This document shows, in pieces, positions 35,112-43,765 of a stretch of 64,000 nt of DNA. The stretch is from Planctomycetota bacterium (GTDB lineage: Bacteria > Planctomycetota > Planctomycetia > Pirellulales > PNKZ01): NCBI GenBank assembly GCA_018242585.1, contig JAFEBQ010000045.1:33599-97598 (forward strand), written 5' to 3'. A model generated the notes under the pieces. The model was not told the DNA's origin and made no database searches. It worked only from the letters and a program-made list of their open reading frames with translations. Within the stretch, counting starts at the first letter, position 1. Each line of letters begins with the position of its first letter. A program made the position numbers and the translations under genes.

Positions 35112-35882
35112 ATGCGCGTCAGTTGCCTGCAACTTGAAATTGCCGATCGCACGCCGGGCGAGTCGCTGGCTGCGGCTCTCGCGCTGTTGGACCAGGCGCG
35201 CGGCAGCGACCTGGTCCTGTTGCCCGAGTTGTGGCCGACCGGGTACTTCGCATTCGATCAGTACGAGCGGCACGCCGAAGCCGTCGACGGCCCCACGGTT
35301 CGCGCGCTCGCTGACAAGGCAAAAGAGCTGAACACGTGGCTCCTGATGGGCAGTTTCGTCGAACGGGCTGGCTCACAGCTTTTCAACACTACGCTGCTCG
35401 TCGATCCGGCCGGCAATACTGTCTCGCGCTATCGCAAGATGCACACTTTTGGCTATCAGTCGCAGGAGCGCGCGCTGCTGGCCGCGGGCAGCGAACCGGC
35501 GACCGCGGCGACGCCGCACGGGACGCTGGGGCTTTCGATCTGTTACGACCTGCGGTTTCCGGAACTGTATCGGGCGCTGGTCGACCGAGGCGTGGAAATC
35601 TTCTTGGTCGCGGCGGCGTGGCCGGCGGCGAGGCTTGAACCGTGGCGACTCTTGAACCGCGCCCGGGCCCTGGAAAACTTGTCGTACGTGGTCGCCTGCA
35701 ACGGCGCTGGCCAGAGCGCCGGCGTCGCCCTGGCAGGGCACAGTATGATTGTCGACCCCTGGGGCAACGTCGTGGCCGAAGCCGGCGACGGCCCCCAGGT
35801 GCTGACTTGCGAGATCGACGTCGAGACGGTTCGTCGCGCCCGCCGCGAGTTTCCGGCACTGGCCGATCGCGTCCTGCGCTAG
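35112..35882 (+). CDS. Carbon-nitrogen hydrolase (nitrilase/omega-amidase family)
   Basis: 256 residues from ATG 35112; the longer frame overlaps the beta-helix gene without similarity. The catalytic triad is visible: Glu39 in LLPELWPTG, Lys109 in RYRKMH, Cys144 in LSICYDLRFPE. Length and the RYRKMHTFG segment fit the omega-amidase/NIT2 group, which hydrolyses 2-oxoglutaramate or 2-oxosuccinamate in the cytoplasm. It is the last gene of the run, 11 bp after the beta-helix gene, with a hairpin repeat behind it. Confidence 0.86.
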   Translation: MRVSCLQLEIADRTPGESLAAALALLDQARGSDLVLLPELWPTGYFAFDQYERHAEAVDGPTVRALADKAKELNTWLLMGSFVERAGSQLFNTTLLVDPAGNTVSRYRKMHTFGYQSQERALLAAGSEPATAATPHGTLGLSICYDLRFPELYRALVDRGVEIFLVAAAWPAARLEPWRLLNRARALENLSYVVACNGAGQSAGVALAGHSMIVDPWGNVVAEAGDGPQVLTCEIDVETVRRARREFPALADRVLR

Positions 35883-35908
35883 AGTATTTCCCATTGGGAT
35901 GATGACAA

Positions 35909-35959
35909 CCAAGCCGGCGGCTCTGCCGCCAATCAGCGGCGACAGAGTCGCCGGCTTGG
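35909..35959. repeat. Hairpin repeat, family E copy 1
   Basis: Arms CCAAGCCGGCG and CGCCGGCTTGG enclose GGCTCTGCCGCC and GGCGACAGAGTCGCC. A sister copy with the same outer arms is at 42418-42467. Located between the nitrilase-family gene and the sigma factor gene. Confidence 0.8.
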
Positions 35960-36088
35960 GAACGCGACCGCTCCGAGCCAGTGAGAGCCTCTTTATCGTC
36001 GTGGGATCAAGCCATTGTCCGCGGCGCTATTCACGCCGATAATGGCCGACGCTTCGTTACCTGTGCAGCGTCACCCGTGCAGCGAACC

Positions 36089-36718
36089 ATGTGGCCCAAC
36101 TCGACCGATACGCAAGAGCTGATCGTCTCGGCCAAAGCCGGCGACGCGTCGGCGGCCGGCGCGCTGCTCGAAAAACATCGCGACGCGCTGCGCAAGCTGG
36201 TGGCCCTGCGAACCGATCGAGCCATTCAAGGTCGCGTCGACGCCAGCGACATCGTGCAAGACGCGCTGGTCGAGGCCAACCGCCGCCTGGGCGATTATCT
36301 CCGCGACCCGCGAATGCCGTTTCATCTCTGGCTGCGGCAGATCGCCAAGGACCGGATGATCGACGCCCACCGTCGCCACCGGCTGGCCGGCCAGCGGAGC
36401 GTCGACCGCGAACAGGCCGTCACCGCGTGGCAGGACCAGTCGGCGCTCGATCTGGCGGCGCAACTGCGCGACGGGCGCGAGCTGACGCCGGCCACCGCCT
36501 TGCTGCGTCAGGAACTGCAGGAACGCTTTCGCGCCGCGCTCGCTCAACTGGACGACATCGATCGCGAGATCATCGAGATGCGTCACTTCGAGCAACTGGC
36601 CAACCAGGAAGTGGCCGTGGCCCTCGGCCTGACCGAACCGGCGGCGGGCATGCGTTATCTGCGAGCCATGCGCCGCCTGCGGGCCCTCTTGGACGACACG
36701 CCGGCGGCCGAAGGGTAG
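36089..36718 (+). CDS. ECF-type sigma-70 family RNA polymerase sigma factor
   Basis: 209 residues from ATG 36089. Region 2 is seen at about 25-95 (DASDIVQDALVEANRR, then PFHLWLRQIAKDRMIDAHRRHR). Region 4 is at about 150-200 (LDDIDREIIEMRHFEQLANQEVAVALGL). This is the planctomycete/verrucomicrobial ECF subfamily that lies next to Ser/Thr kinases. The kinase gene begins 4 bp after the stop, so co-transcription and control of this sigma factor by the kinase are plausible. Weak ribosome site; longer in-frame starts upstream are less likely. Confidence 0.87.
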   Translation: MWPNSTDTQELIVSAKAGDASAAGALLEKHRDALRKLVALRTDRAIQGRVDASDIVQDALVEANRRLGDYLRDPRMPFHLWLRQIAKDRMIDAHRRHRLAGQRSVDREQAVTAWQDQSALDLAAQLRDGRELTPATALLRQELQERFRAALAQLDDIDREIIEMRHFEQLANQEVAVALGLTEPAAGMRYLRAMRRLRALLDDTPAAEG

Positions 36719-36722
36719 TCGT

Positions 36723-38483
36723 ATGACCGACGGGGCCAGTTCAAAGCCGGACGCGCGCGACTCACACACCGCGCAGCAAGCTGACGCCGGCGCGGCCCGC
36801 GAGGAGTTGCTGGCCGTGGTGTTGAACGAACTGGCCGAGCAGATGCGCACCGGCGGCGCGGCCGATCTTTCGGCGGCTTGTCGGGCTCACCCCGAGCTGG
36901 CCGGCGAGTTGCGCTCGCTGTGGGGCGCGATGATGGTGGCCGACTGCCTGGCCAGCGATATGACCCACGCCGATTCGTCGGCCGCGCGTGAGCGCGCCTC
37001 GGCGGCTGAAGCCGCCATCGCCAAGGCCGAGAAACCTGCCACGTCGCCACCATCACGCCAGACCGCAACATCCACCACCGGCCAAATGTTTGGCCCGTAC
37101 GAACTGCTCGAAGAGCTGGGCCGCGGCGGGATGGGCGTGGTCTACAAGGCCCGGCATCGCGAACTCGATCGGGTCGTGGCCCTGAAGATGATCCGCCACG
37201 GCGCGTCGGCGCCGGCCTCGGAGCTGGTCCGCTTTCGCCAGGAGGCCCAGGCGGCGGCGCGGCTCGACAATCCGCACCTGGTCCGGGTGTTCGAGGTGGG
37301 CGAGCAGGACGGCCAGCCTTATTTCACCATGCAATTCGTCGAAGGCGAGACGCTGGCCCAGCGACTGGCCGAGGGGCCGTTGCCGCCGCGCGAAGCGGCC
37401 GCGCTCCTGTTGCCGGTGGTCGAGGCGATTCAGGCCGCGCACGAGCAAGGAGTGCTGCATCGCGACCTCAAGCCGTCGAACATCTTGATCGACCGGCAGG
37501 GACGCGCGCTGGTCACCGACTTCGGACTGGCCAAGCGGGTCGAGGGGGACAGTTCGCTGACGAACACCGGGGCGATCCTGGGAACGCCGACGTTCATGTC
37601 GCCCGAACAAGCCGCCGGCAGCCGCGGCCGCGTCGGCCCGGCCAGCGATGTGTACAGCTTGGGGGCGATTCTGTATCAGACGCTGACCGGCCGGCCGCCG
37701 TTCCAAGGCAGCTCGCCGATGGAAACGGTGCTCCTGGTCCTCGAGCAAGAGCCGCTGCCGCCGCGGCTGATCAACCCCAAGGCCGATCGGGTGCTGGAAC
37801 TCGTGGCGCTCAAGTGCCTGCAAAAACCCGCCGAGCTGCGCTACCCGAGCGCGGCCGCGTTGGCCGACGACCTGCGAGCGTTTCTGGCTGACGAGCCGAT
37901 TGCCGCGCGCTCGGGTCAGTTCTCGCAGGTCTTAGCGCGCTGGATGCGCGAGACGCATCACGCCACGGTCCTCGAGCATTGGGGGCTGCTGTGGATGTGG
38001 CACAGTCTGGCGCTCGTGCTCTTGTCGGTGGCGACCAACTGGTTGCAATGGCGCGGGGTCGGCGCGCCGTGGCCGTACGTGTTGTTGTGGACCGCAGGCT
38101 TGGGGACCTGGGCGGCCATGTTCTGGGCGCTGCGCCGCCGGGCCGGGCCGGTGACGTTCATCGAGCGGCAGATCGCCCACGTCTGGGCCGGCAGCGTGCT
38201 GACGATTGCGCTGCTGTTCCCGGTCGAGATGCTGCTGGGGCTGCCGGTGCTCAGTCTGTCGCCGATCCTGGGGCTGACCAGCGGGATGGTGTTCCTGGTC
38301 AAAGCGGGCATGCTGTCCGGCGCGTTTTACATTCAATCGCTGGCGCTGTTCGTCACGTCCCTGGCCATGGCCTTGATGCAGCGGTGGAACATTCCGTTCG
38401 GGATCACGCTGTTCGGCGTAGTCTCCGGCGCATGCTTCTTCTTCCCGGGGTTGAAGTATTACCGGCAGCGCCGGGAAGGGTAG
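36723..38483 (+). CDS. Membrane-anchored Ser/Thr protein kinase
   Basis: 586 residues. The kinase domain covers about 123-390. It has the glycine loop LGRGGMGVV at 132-140, Lys155 in VALKM, HRDLKPSN with Asp248, DFG at 266-268, and the GTPTFMSPEQA activation segment. The N-terminal 120 residues are helical and resemble the regulatory region that accompanies ECF partners. After the kinase come about six hydrophobic segments (from 415 to the end), so the catalytic domain is cytoplasmic and the C-terminus is a multi-span membrane anchor. No periplasmic sensor domain is evident. Confidence 0.9.
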   Translation: MTDGASSKPDARDSHTAQQADAGAAREELLAVVLNELAEQMRTGGAADLSAACRAHPELAGELRSLWGAMMVADCLASDMTHADSSAARERASAAEAAIAKAEKPATSPPSRQTATSTTGQMFGPYELLEELGRGGMGVVYKARHRELDRVVALKMIRHGASAPASELVRFRQEAQAAARLDNPHLVRVFEVGEQDGQPYFTMQFVEGETLAQRLAEGPLPPREAAALLLPVVEAIQAAHEQGVLHRDLKPSNILIDRQGRALVTDFGLAKRVEGDSSLTNTGAILGTPTFMSPEQAAGSRGRVGPASDVYSLGAILYQTLTGRPPFQGSSPMETVLLVLEQEPLPPRLINPKADRVLELVALKCLQKPAELRYPSAAALADDLRAFLADEPIAARSGQFSQVLARWMRETHHATVLEHWGLLWMWHSLALVLLSVATNWLQWRGVGAPWPYVLLWTAGLGTWAAMFWALRRRAGPVTFIERQIAHVWAGSVLTIALLFPVEMLLGLPVLSLSPILGLTSGMVFLVKAGMLSGAFYIQSLALFVTSLAMALMQRWNIPFGITLFGVVSGACFFFPGLKYYRQRREG

Positions 38484-38500
38484 GGGGCGAGGGACTTAAT

Positions 38501-38749
38501 ATGAACAAATGGTATGGCAGCAGTTTTTTCGCCATCGTAATAGGCATGCTCAGCGCAGGATGGGTGCTGCCATTTACGCTTGCCGCCTTAAGCATCTTGG
38601 AATACTTCATTTCCAAAGACTCAGGACGATTAGATAGCTTTCCGTATCTTTCGTTTGCTCAATTAATGCTGAAGACGGCTGCTGCCTGGCTGGCAATTTG
38701 CATCTGTTGTTGGTCCGCCATTGCGTGGAAAGCCCTGGCTGTCCGGTAG
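38501..38749 (+). CDS. Small hypothetical membrane protein
   Basis: 82 residues with GAGGGA 7 bp before the ATG. Two hydrophobic segments are clear: about 8-32 (FFAIVIGMLSAGWVLPFTLA) and 56-78 (LKTAAAWLAICICCWSAIAW). Composition is less GC-rich than the kinase gene 17 bp upstream, yet the close spacing suggests the same transcript. No family recognised. It could modulate the kinase's membrane domain, but that is only positional inference. Confidence 0.6.
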   Translation: MNKWYGSSFFAIVIGMLSAGWVLPFTLAALSILEYFISKDSGRLDSFPYLSFAQLMLKTAAAWLAICICCWSAIAWKALAVR

Positions 38750-38777
38750 AGGGGATGAAGGGCCAACGGCCCGACCC

Positions 38778-38940
38778 CATACCAGCCTGGGGCAACGCCC
38801 CAGGTAACGCACCAACCAAACCCATCAAGGGCTGAAAGCCCGCCCCATTTGGACGCGTAGGTGATGCGGATGGTGCGGGCCTTCAGCCCTTAGACCGTTT
38901 GAAGACCATGAACGTGGGGCGTTGCCCCACGCTGGTATGG
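38778..38940. repeat. Nested inverted repeat, family G
   Basis: Outer arms CATACCAGCCTGGGGC and the related GCGTTGCCCCACGCTGGTATG; each contains its own palindrome (CTGGGGCAACGCCCCAG; GTGGGGCGTTGCCCCAC). An inner pair AAGGGCTGAAAGCCCG and CGGGCCTTCAGCCCTT lies in the middle. Located after the kinase operon; with the next repeat and the terminator it explains the 445-bp gap 38750-39194. Confidence 0.82.
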
Positions 38941-38971
38941 TGCGCACCTTTGGTGCTTGAAGGCAGTTGCC

Positions 38972-39054
38972 GGGTGCCATGCTCAAACTTCTTGTTTGAG
39001 CATGTGAAGCGTGTACCGAGCATGCTCAAGCCTTGGGGGCTTGAGCATGGCACC
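38972..39054. repeat. Inverted repeat with GGGTGCCATGCTCAA arms
   Basis: GGGTGCCATGCTCAA on the left and TTGAGCATGGCACCC on the right are perfect complements. Inside are ATGCTCAAACTTCTTGTTTGAGCAT and GAGCATGCTCAAGCC, related shorter hairpins. The whole is an 83-bp three-armed fold immediately after the family G element. Confidence 0.85.
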
Positions 39055-39105
39055 CCCGAACAGAGATTGTGTTTAACAAGGCCGCATGCATCGCAGCCGG
39101 CGCGC

Positions 39106-39138
39106 AAAAAAAACCGCCGGCTTGCGCCGGCGGCTTTT
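39106..39138 (-). terminator. Rho-independent terminator of the aldehyde dehydrogenase gene
   Basis: CCGCCGGC and GCCGGCGG form a perfect 8-bp stem around TTGC, at 39114-39133. Eight A residues on its left become a U-tract when read on the minus strand, 57 bp after the stop codon at 39195. On the plus strand CTTTT follows the stem, so weak bidirectional action is possible. Confidence 0.85.
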
Positions 39139-39194
39139 GATGCTTCGCTCATCGCGAACGACTGATTCTCGACTTAACAATCTCGCCGGGTTCT

Positions 39195-40670
39195 CTACCC
39201 CAGCTTGATCGTCACGGTCTTCGTTTCGGTGTAGTGCTCCAGCGCGGCTTCGCCGTTTTCGCGGCCTTGGCCTGACATCTTGAACCCGCCGAACGGCGTC
39301 GTGGTGTCGACCACGTGGTAGCAGTTGACCCACACCGTGCCGGCCTTTACCTCGCGGGCATAAGTGTGCGCCTTGTCCAGATCCTTGGTCCAAATGGCCG
39401 CCGCCAGCCCGTAGAACGTGTTGTTCGCCCGGGTGATCACCTCGTCGATGTTCTTGAACGGCAGCACGCTGACGACGGGGCCAAAGATTTCTTCCTTGGC
39501 GATCGTCATCTCGTCCTTGACGTTGTCAAAGATGGTCGGCGAGACAAAGAAGCCCTTGCCGCCGACGCGCTGGCCGCCAGTGACGAGCTTGGCCCCTTCC
39601 TTCTGGCCGACGTTGACGTAGCCGAGAATCTTGTCCATCTGCTCTTGCGAGACCTGCGGGCCTTGCTCGGTCGTGGGGTCAAGCGGATCGCCCACCTTGC
39701 GCTGCTTGGCCTTTTCGGCCAGGCGGCTGACGAACTCGTCGCGAATCTTCTCTTCGACGAACAGCCGGCTCCCCGCCGTGCAGCACTGCCCGCCGTGGAA
39801 GTAAATGGCGTGGTGGGCGCCGGCCACGGCCTGGTCCAAGTCGCAATCGGCGAAGATCACGTTCGGGCTCTTGCCCCCCAGCTCAAACGTCGTCCGCTTC
39901 AGCGTGTCGGCCGCCTGCTTTTGAATGATCTTGGCCGTATCGACGTGGCCGGTGAAGGCGATCTTGTCGATGCCCGGATGGACGACCATCGCATGGCCAG
40001 TCGTCTCGCCCATGCCGTTGATGACGTTCACCACGCCGTTGGGAAAGCCGGCCTGCGTGGCTAGCTCGGCCATCCGCAACCCGGTCAACGGCGTCTGCTC
40101 GGCCAGCTTCATGACCACGGTGTTTCCGCAGGCCAGGGCCGGCCCCCACTTCCAGGCCAGCATCAACAACGGGAAGTTCCAGGGAATGATCTGCCCCACG
40201 ACGCCGACCGGTTGACGGAGCGTGTAGCTCAAGAAGTTGCCGCGGACGGGGACCGTGCGGCCTTCGATCTTGTCGGCCCAGCCGGCGTAATAGCGCAGCG
40301 TATTCACGACGCCTTGCACGTCGCCGCGCGAGTCGGTGATCGTCTTGCCGCTGTTCAGTGATTCGAGCGACGCCAATTCTTCCGCATTCTCGACGACCAA
40401 GTCGGCCAGCTTGAACATCAACTCGCCGCGTGCTGCCGCGTCGAGCGTCTTCCAGGGGCTCGATTCCAAGGCACGCCGCGCGGCCGCGACGGCGCGGTCG
40501 ACGTCGCTGGCGTCGGCTTCGGCCACCTGGCACAAGGCGTCGCCGGTGGCCGGGTTGATGGCCGTGAACGACTTGCCAGACTTGCTGGCCGCGAACTTGC
40601 CGTCGATGAACAGTTGCTGATCTTTCAATTGCGGCGTCTTGGGACGAGCAGGGGGGGTGGCGGTGGCCAT
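39195..40670 (-). CDS. NAD(P)-dependent aldehyde dehydrogenase
   Basis: 491 residues. IIPWNFPLLM at 161-170 is the coenzyme-binding stretch; catalytic Glu263 is in TFELGGKSPN and Cys297 in GGQCCTAGSR. PFGGFKMSGQGRENG near the C-terminus is typical of the ALDH1/2 and betaine-aldehyde group. It oxidises an aldehyde to the acid in the cytoplasm; the substrate is not determined by sequence. It is transcribed alone, with its own terminator. Confidence 0.92.
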   Translation of the reverse strand: MATATPPARPKTPQLKDQQLFIDGKFAASKSGKSFTAINPATGDALCQVAEADASDVDRAVAAARRALESSPWKTLDAAARGELMFKLADLVVENAEELASLESLNSGKTITDSRGDVQGVVNTLRYYAGWADKIEGRTVPVRGNFLSYTLRQPVGVVGQIIPWNFPLLMLAWKWGPALACGNTVVMKLAEQTPLTGLRMAELATQAGFPNGVVNVINGMGETTGHAMVVHPGIDKIAFTGHVDTAKIIQKQAADTLKRTTFELGGKSPNVIFADCDLDQAVAGAHHAIYFHGGQCCTAGSRLFVEEKIRDEFVSRLAEKAKQRKVGDPLDPTTEQGPQVSQEQMDKILGYVNVGQKEGAKLVTGGQRVGGKGFFVSPTIFDNVKDEMTIAKEEIFGPVVSVLPFKNIDEVITRANNTFYGLAAAIWTKDLDKAHTYAREVKAGTVWVNCYHVVDTTTPFGGFKMSGQGRENGEAALEHYTETKTVTIKLG

Positions 40671-40858
40671 GGGGTGCGTCCTTGATTAAAAGGTAAGCGT
40701 ACGATGACTCGGTGAACGCCAGGCGCGCGGCGAAACATCGACGCGCCGGGCGGCAAACAGCAGGTCCGACTTCCCAGGGTTATAGCCCGGCGAAAATCGC
40801 GATGCAACGAACCGGGCGGGGGAGGGCCGAGCGTACTACAATGGGCCGAGGGATTTGC

Positions 40859-40895
40859 CACGGAGGCACGGTGGCACGGAGGTTTGCACGGAGCG
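40859..40895. repeat. Half-element of the CACGGAGG repeat
   Basis: CCACGGAGGCACGGTGGCACG followed by GAGGTTTGCACGGAG is the complement of the right arm of the repeat at 2432-2666. No matching opposite arm lies nearby, so this looks like a solo or decayed copy. It sits about 30 bp before the sulfatase gene's ribosome site. Confidence 0.65.
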
Positions 40896-40922
40896 GGCAA
40901 GAGTGATGAGGAGGGGGGAGTA

Positions 40923-42362
40923 ATGTTCGGAACGCTTGGCAAGATTGTTGTCGTTTGGTTGGTGGTAGTTGTGTTCGTGGCGCCGGTTGCAACTGCGGCC
41001 GACGCGCGGCCGGCGAATGTTCTGTTGATCATGACTGACAATCACGGGGCGTGGACATTGGGCTGTTACGGCAACCGTGACATTCAGACGCCGCGGATCG
41101 ATCGATTGGCCAGCGAGGGAATGCGGTTTACCCGCGCGTTCGCCTCGAACGCTGTTTGCTCGCCCACGCGGGCCACGTACCTGACCGGGCTGATTCCGTC
41201 GCAACACGGCGTGCATTGCTTCCTGGGGCTCGAAGGGACTCAGATGGGGCCGAAAGCCTATTGCACGATCGGCGAGTTCGGATCGTTGCCCAAGATGCTC
41301 GCCGCGCGCGGCTACCGCTGCGGACTGTCGGGCAAGTGGCACCTGGGGGCGAATCTCACGCCACAGGAAGGCTTCACCGAATGGACCACCATGCCGCACG
41401 GTGGGACCATCGAGTTCTACGACGCCGAGGTGATCGAAGACGGCAAGGTGCGGCGCGAGCCAGGCTCGCTCACCGATCTGTGGACACAACGGGCGGTTTC
41501 GTTCTTGGAGCGCAACCAGGCGAAGCCGTTCTTTCTGTTCTTGTCGTACAACGGGCCGTATGGGCTGGGGAAGCTGTTGCTGCAACCGTCGCGGAACCGG
41601 CACGTGGCTTACTATGCCGACAAGGAGCTGCCGTCGTTCCCGCGCGAGGCGATGCACCCCTGGCAGTTTGACAACAAGCCCTACCTGAACAACCCGGTCT
41701 CGATTCGCCGCTATGCCGAGGAGCTAAGCGGCGTCGATGACGGTGTTGGCGAAGTGCTCGACACGCTGCGGCGGCTGGGCCTGGAGCAAAACACGCTGGT
41801 GATCTTTTGCGCCGACCAGGGGTGGATGGGGGGCCAGAACGGCGTGTGGGGCATGGGGGATCACACTCGGCCGCTGGGGGCGATGGACGGAATGATGCAG
41901 GTACCGCTCCTGTTTCGCCAGCCGGGCGTGATACCCGCCGGCGCGACGAGCGACCTGATGGTTAGCAACTATGACGTGTTGCCGACGGTGCTGGGGCAGT
42001 TGGGCATGGGCGACGCGATGCCGGACAAGCCGCGCTCGCCCGGGCGCGATTTCTCGGCCACGCTGCGCGGCCAGAAGCAATCGTGGGACAACGAAGTCTA
42101 TTACGAGATGGAAAACGTCCGCTGTATTCGAACCGAGACGTGGAAGTTCGTCACGCGGCACCCCGAGGGTCCGCACGAGCTGTACTCGCTGGCCGACGAT
42201 CCCGGCGAGCGGTTCAACCGCTATGGCCAGCCCGCCGATGCGACGGTGCAGCGCGAGCTGGCCGGCCGGCTGGAAGCCTTCTTCACGAAGTACGCCGACC
42301 CGAAGTACGACCTGTACCGGGGGGGCACGTCCAAGGCGAAGTTGCTGACACAGCGGAAGTAA
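40923..42362 (+). CDS. Secreted sulfatase
   Basis: 479 residues from ATG 40923, directly after a strong GAGGAGGGGGGAG ribosome site. Signal peptide 1-25. NVLLIMTDNHG is the N-terminal metal-binding block. CSPTR starting at Cys79 is the CxPxR site whose cysteine becomes formylglycine, and GKWHLG follows near residue 138. The C-terminus carries MLGV-like and DxGE elements of family S1. Such enzymes desulfate polysaccharides or other sulfate esters; planctomycetes carry many. The maturing enzyme is not in this window. Substrate unknown. Confidence 0.9.
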   Translation: MFGTLGKIVVVWLVVVVFVAPVATAADARPANVLLIMTDNHGAWTLGCYGNRDIQTPRIDRLASEGMRFTRAFASNAVCSPTRATYLTGLIPSQHGVHCFLGLEGTQMGPKAYCTIGEFGSLPKMLAARGYRCGLSGKWHLGANLTPQEGFTEWTTMPHGGTIEFYDAEVIEDGKVRREPGSLTDLWTQRAVSFLERNQAKPFFLFLSYNGPYGLGKLLLQPSRNRHVAYYADKELPSFPREAMHPWQFDNKPYLNNPVSIRRYAEELSGVDDGVGEVLDTLRRLGLEQNTLVIFCADQGWMGGQNGVWGMGDHTRPLGAMDGMMQVPLLFRQPGVIPAGATSDLMVSNYDVLPTVLGQLGMGDAMPDKPRSPGRDFSATLRGQKQSWDNEVYYEMENVRCIRTETWKFVTRHPEGPHELYSLADDPGERFNRYGQPADATVQRELAGRLEAFFTKYADPKYDLYRGGTSKAKLLTQRK

Positions 42363-42417
42363 CGTCGAGAGCGATGGCTTGAAGCGAGTCTCGCGATCAT
42401 GTAGCGTCACTCCCCTT

Positions 42418-42467
42418 CCAAGCCGGTGGCTCTGCCACCGCTCCTGGCGGCAAAGCCGCCGGCTTGG
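42418..42467. repeat. Hairpin repeat, family E copy 2
   Basis: Arms CCAAGCCGGTG and GCCGCCGGCTTGG with inner palindromes GGTGGCTCTGCCACC and GGCGGCAAAGCCGCC. Same architecture as 35909-35959. Part of the repeat-filled gap 42363-42904. Confidence 0.8.
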
Positions 42468-42514
42468 GTGAATGAATCAATACATGAGCGAGAGGATCGC
42501 GGAGGGTTGCCGGG

Positions 42515-42638
42515 GTTGCGCAGCAACAGGAAGCCTCGAGCGCCGCGTTCTGCGACTGGCGACTTGACGCCTGGGGCCACGCATCGCCCGAGGTTTCTTG
42601 TGGCCTTCGGCCACCCAGGTGCGAGCACCTGGGCCACC
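42515..42638. repeat. Composite hairpin repeat, family A copy 2 (diverged, left end lost)
   Basis: Retains GTTGCGCAGCAAC, then GGAAGCCTCGAG, CGAGGTTTCTTG, GGCCTTCGGCC and CCCAGGTGCGAGCACCTGGGCCACC in the same order as 4925-5076 and 62561-62711. The left GGTGGCACCGATGG part is missing and the middle has diverged. Confidence 0.8.
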
Positions 42639-42724
42639 CGATGGGGAGCGACTGCCGACTTTTGCACATAATTCCCGGGCTAAGTTGGCACCCGGTTTGG
42701 GCTTCCGCACCAGAACTCAAGCGT

Positions 42725-42730
42725 TATAAT
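42725..42730 (+). promoter_or_regulatory. Candidate -10 for the rpmI-rplT-pheST operon
   Basis: A perfect TATAAT 175 bp before rpmI, after the last repeat. A TTCCGC 16 bp upstream is a poor -35. If correct, the transcript has a leader of about 165 nt containing the palindromes GCGACTTGAGAGTCGC and GTGG-CCAC pairs, room for the L20-type autoregulation known in other bacteria. Confidence 0.45.
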
Positions 42731-42867
42731 GCCCAATTCGGCAATTCCGCCGAGTGGCCGCCTGGCGCGCGATGATTCGCCGCCCGGGGCGTTCACCTTG
42801 GCGAGCGGCGCGACTTGAGAGTCGCGTCCACCGTGGTAAACCAAAAACCACAGCCGACCAGACATTG

Positions 42868-42904
42868 ATTCAGGATCGAATACGGTAATTCAGGATCGAG
42901 TACG
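42868..42904 (+). repeat. 20-bp tandem duplication over the rpmI ribosome site
   Basis: ATTCAGGATCGAATACG at 42868 and ATTCAGGATCGAGTACG at 42888 are two copies, one mismatch in 17, with a 20-bp period. The second copy supplies AGGAT in front of the rpmI ATG at 42905. The first copy has the same AGGAT but is followed by GTAATT instead of an ATG. Confidence 0.85.
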
Positions 42905-43108
42905 ATGCCCAAGCAAAAGACCCACAAGGGAACCAAGAAGCGGTTCCGGCTGACGGCCAGCGGCAAGGTGAAGCACCGCGGCGCCGGCACCAGCCACTTG
43001 AACTCGCGGCTGTCGAAGAAGCGCCGCCGCAACCTGCGCGGCACGCGCGTCTGCGACGCGGTGGAAGACAAGCGAATCACCCGACTGCTGAACGGCAACA
43101 GCCTGTAA
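42905..43108 (+). CDS. rpmI: Ribosomal protein bL35
   Basis: 67 residues, the normal length for bL35. MPKQKTHKGTKKRF at the start and HLNSRLSKKRRRNLRG in the middle are diagnostic, with a very basic composition. It is a structural protein of the large ribosomal subunit. It opens the rpmI-rplT-pheS-pheT order. The infC gene, usually directly upstream in bacteria, is absent here and replaced by repeat DNA and the sulfatase. Confidence 0.97.
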   Translation: MPKQKTHKGTKKRFRLTASGKVKHRGAGTSHLNSRLSKKRRRNLRGTRVCDAVEDKRITRLLNGNSL

Positions 43109-43125
43109 AGCGGTCGAGGTCAGTG

Positions 43126-43171
43126 ACGATTGCCGCTGCGGCCTTGCGCCCAGACTTGAATCGGCAATCGT
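43126..43171 (+). promoter_or_regulatory. Stem-loop between rpmI and rplT
   Basis: ACGATTGCCG and CGGCAATCGT are perfect 10-bp complements separated by 26 bp, followed by GTTTT. It lies 96 bp before rplT. It could attenuate transcription into rplT-pheST or form part of an L20-binding structure; the short T-run makes full termination doubtful. Confidence 0.45.
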
Positions 43172-43267
43172 GTTTTGAAGGTCGCGGAGCGGGCAATAAT
43201 AAACGCCTGGGCTGGACATTGCCCCAGGGGCCTCGGACTTCGCCATATTGAAGAAGGATTGTGAATC

Positions 43268-43630
43268 ATGCGTACGATGAAGGGGGCCGCACGCGCCAAA
43301 GCGAAGCGGCGGTTGTTCAAGAAGACCAAGGGATTCGTCGGCGGCAATCGCAAGTTGCTCCGCACCGCCAAGGAATCGCTGGTCCGGGCCGGCGTCTATT
43401 CGTTCCGCGATCGCCGCGTCAAGCGCCGCAAGTTGCGCGAGCTGTGGATCATTCGTATCAATGCCGCGGTCCGCGAGGCCGGCTTGCGCTATAGCCAGTT
43501 CATTGCCGGCCTGAACAAGGCCAACATCGAGCTGGACCGTAAGACGCTGTCCGAGATGGCCATCGCCGATCCGGCGGGCTTTGCCACGGTCGTCGAGAAG
43601 GTCAAGGCCGCGCTCGGCGTGAAGGCCTAA
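43268..43630 (+). CDS. rplT: Ribosomal protein bL20
   Basis: 120 residues (family usually 115-120). [23 protein letters not shown] at the start, read in parts, then [16 protein letters not shown] and [21 protein letters not shown], are the L20 signature, with the [14 protein letters not shown]-terminal block. It binds 23S rRNA early in large-subunit assembly and in several bacteria also represses its own operon by binding the leader mRNA. AAGGA precedes the ATG at correct spacing. Confidence 0.97.
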   Translation: MRTMKGAARAKAKRRLFKKTKGFVGGNRKLLRTAKESLVRAGVYSFRDRRVKRRKLRELWIIRINAAVREAGLRYSQFIAGLNKANIELDRKTLSEMAIADPAGFATVVEKVKAALGVKA

Positions 43631-43765
43631 CGAGCGAACATCAACGGAACCTGTCTCGGCCAGTGCGCCGGGCGGTTCCTGTCGCTCGGCTCACTGTTGC
43701 AATCAGCGGAACCGTTCCGGCGCGCTGAGGTGCGCCCCAGTTTCTGGTCGAACGAAAGTGGCAGC

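Noticed and set aside
38778..39054. Repeat cluster after the kinase operon as an insertion sequence
   Set aside because: No transposase frame and no clear target duplication; the structure is a chain of hairpins like the other intergenic repeats.
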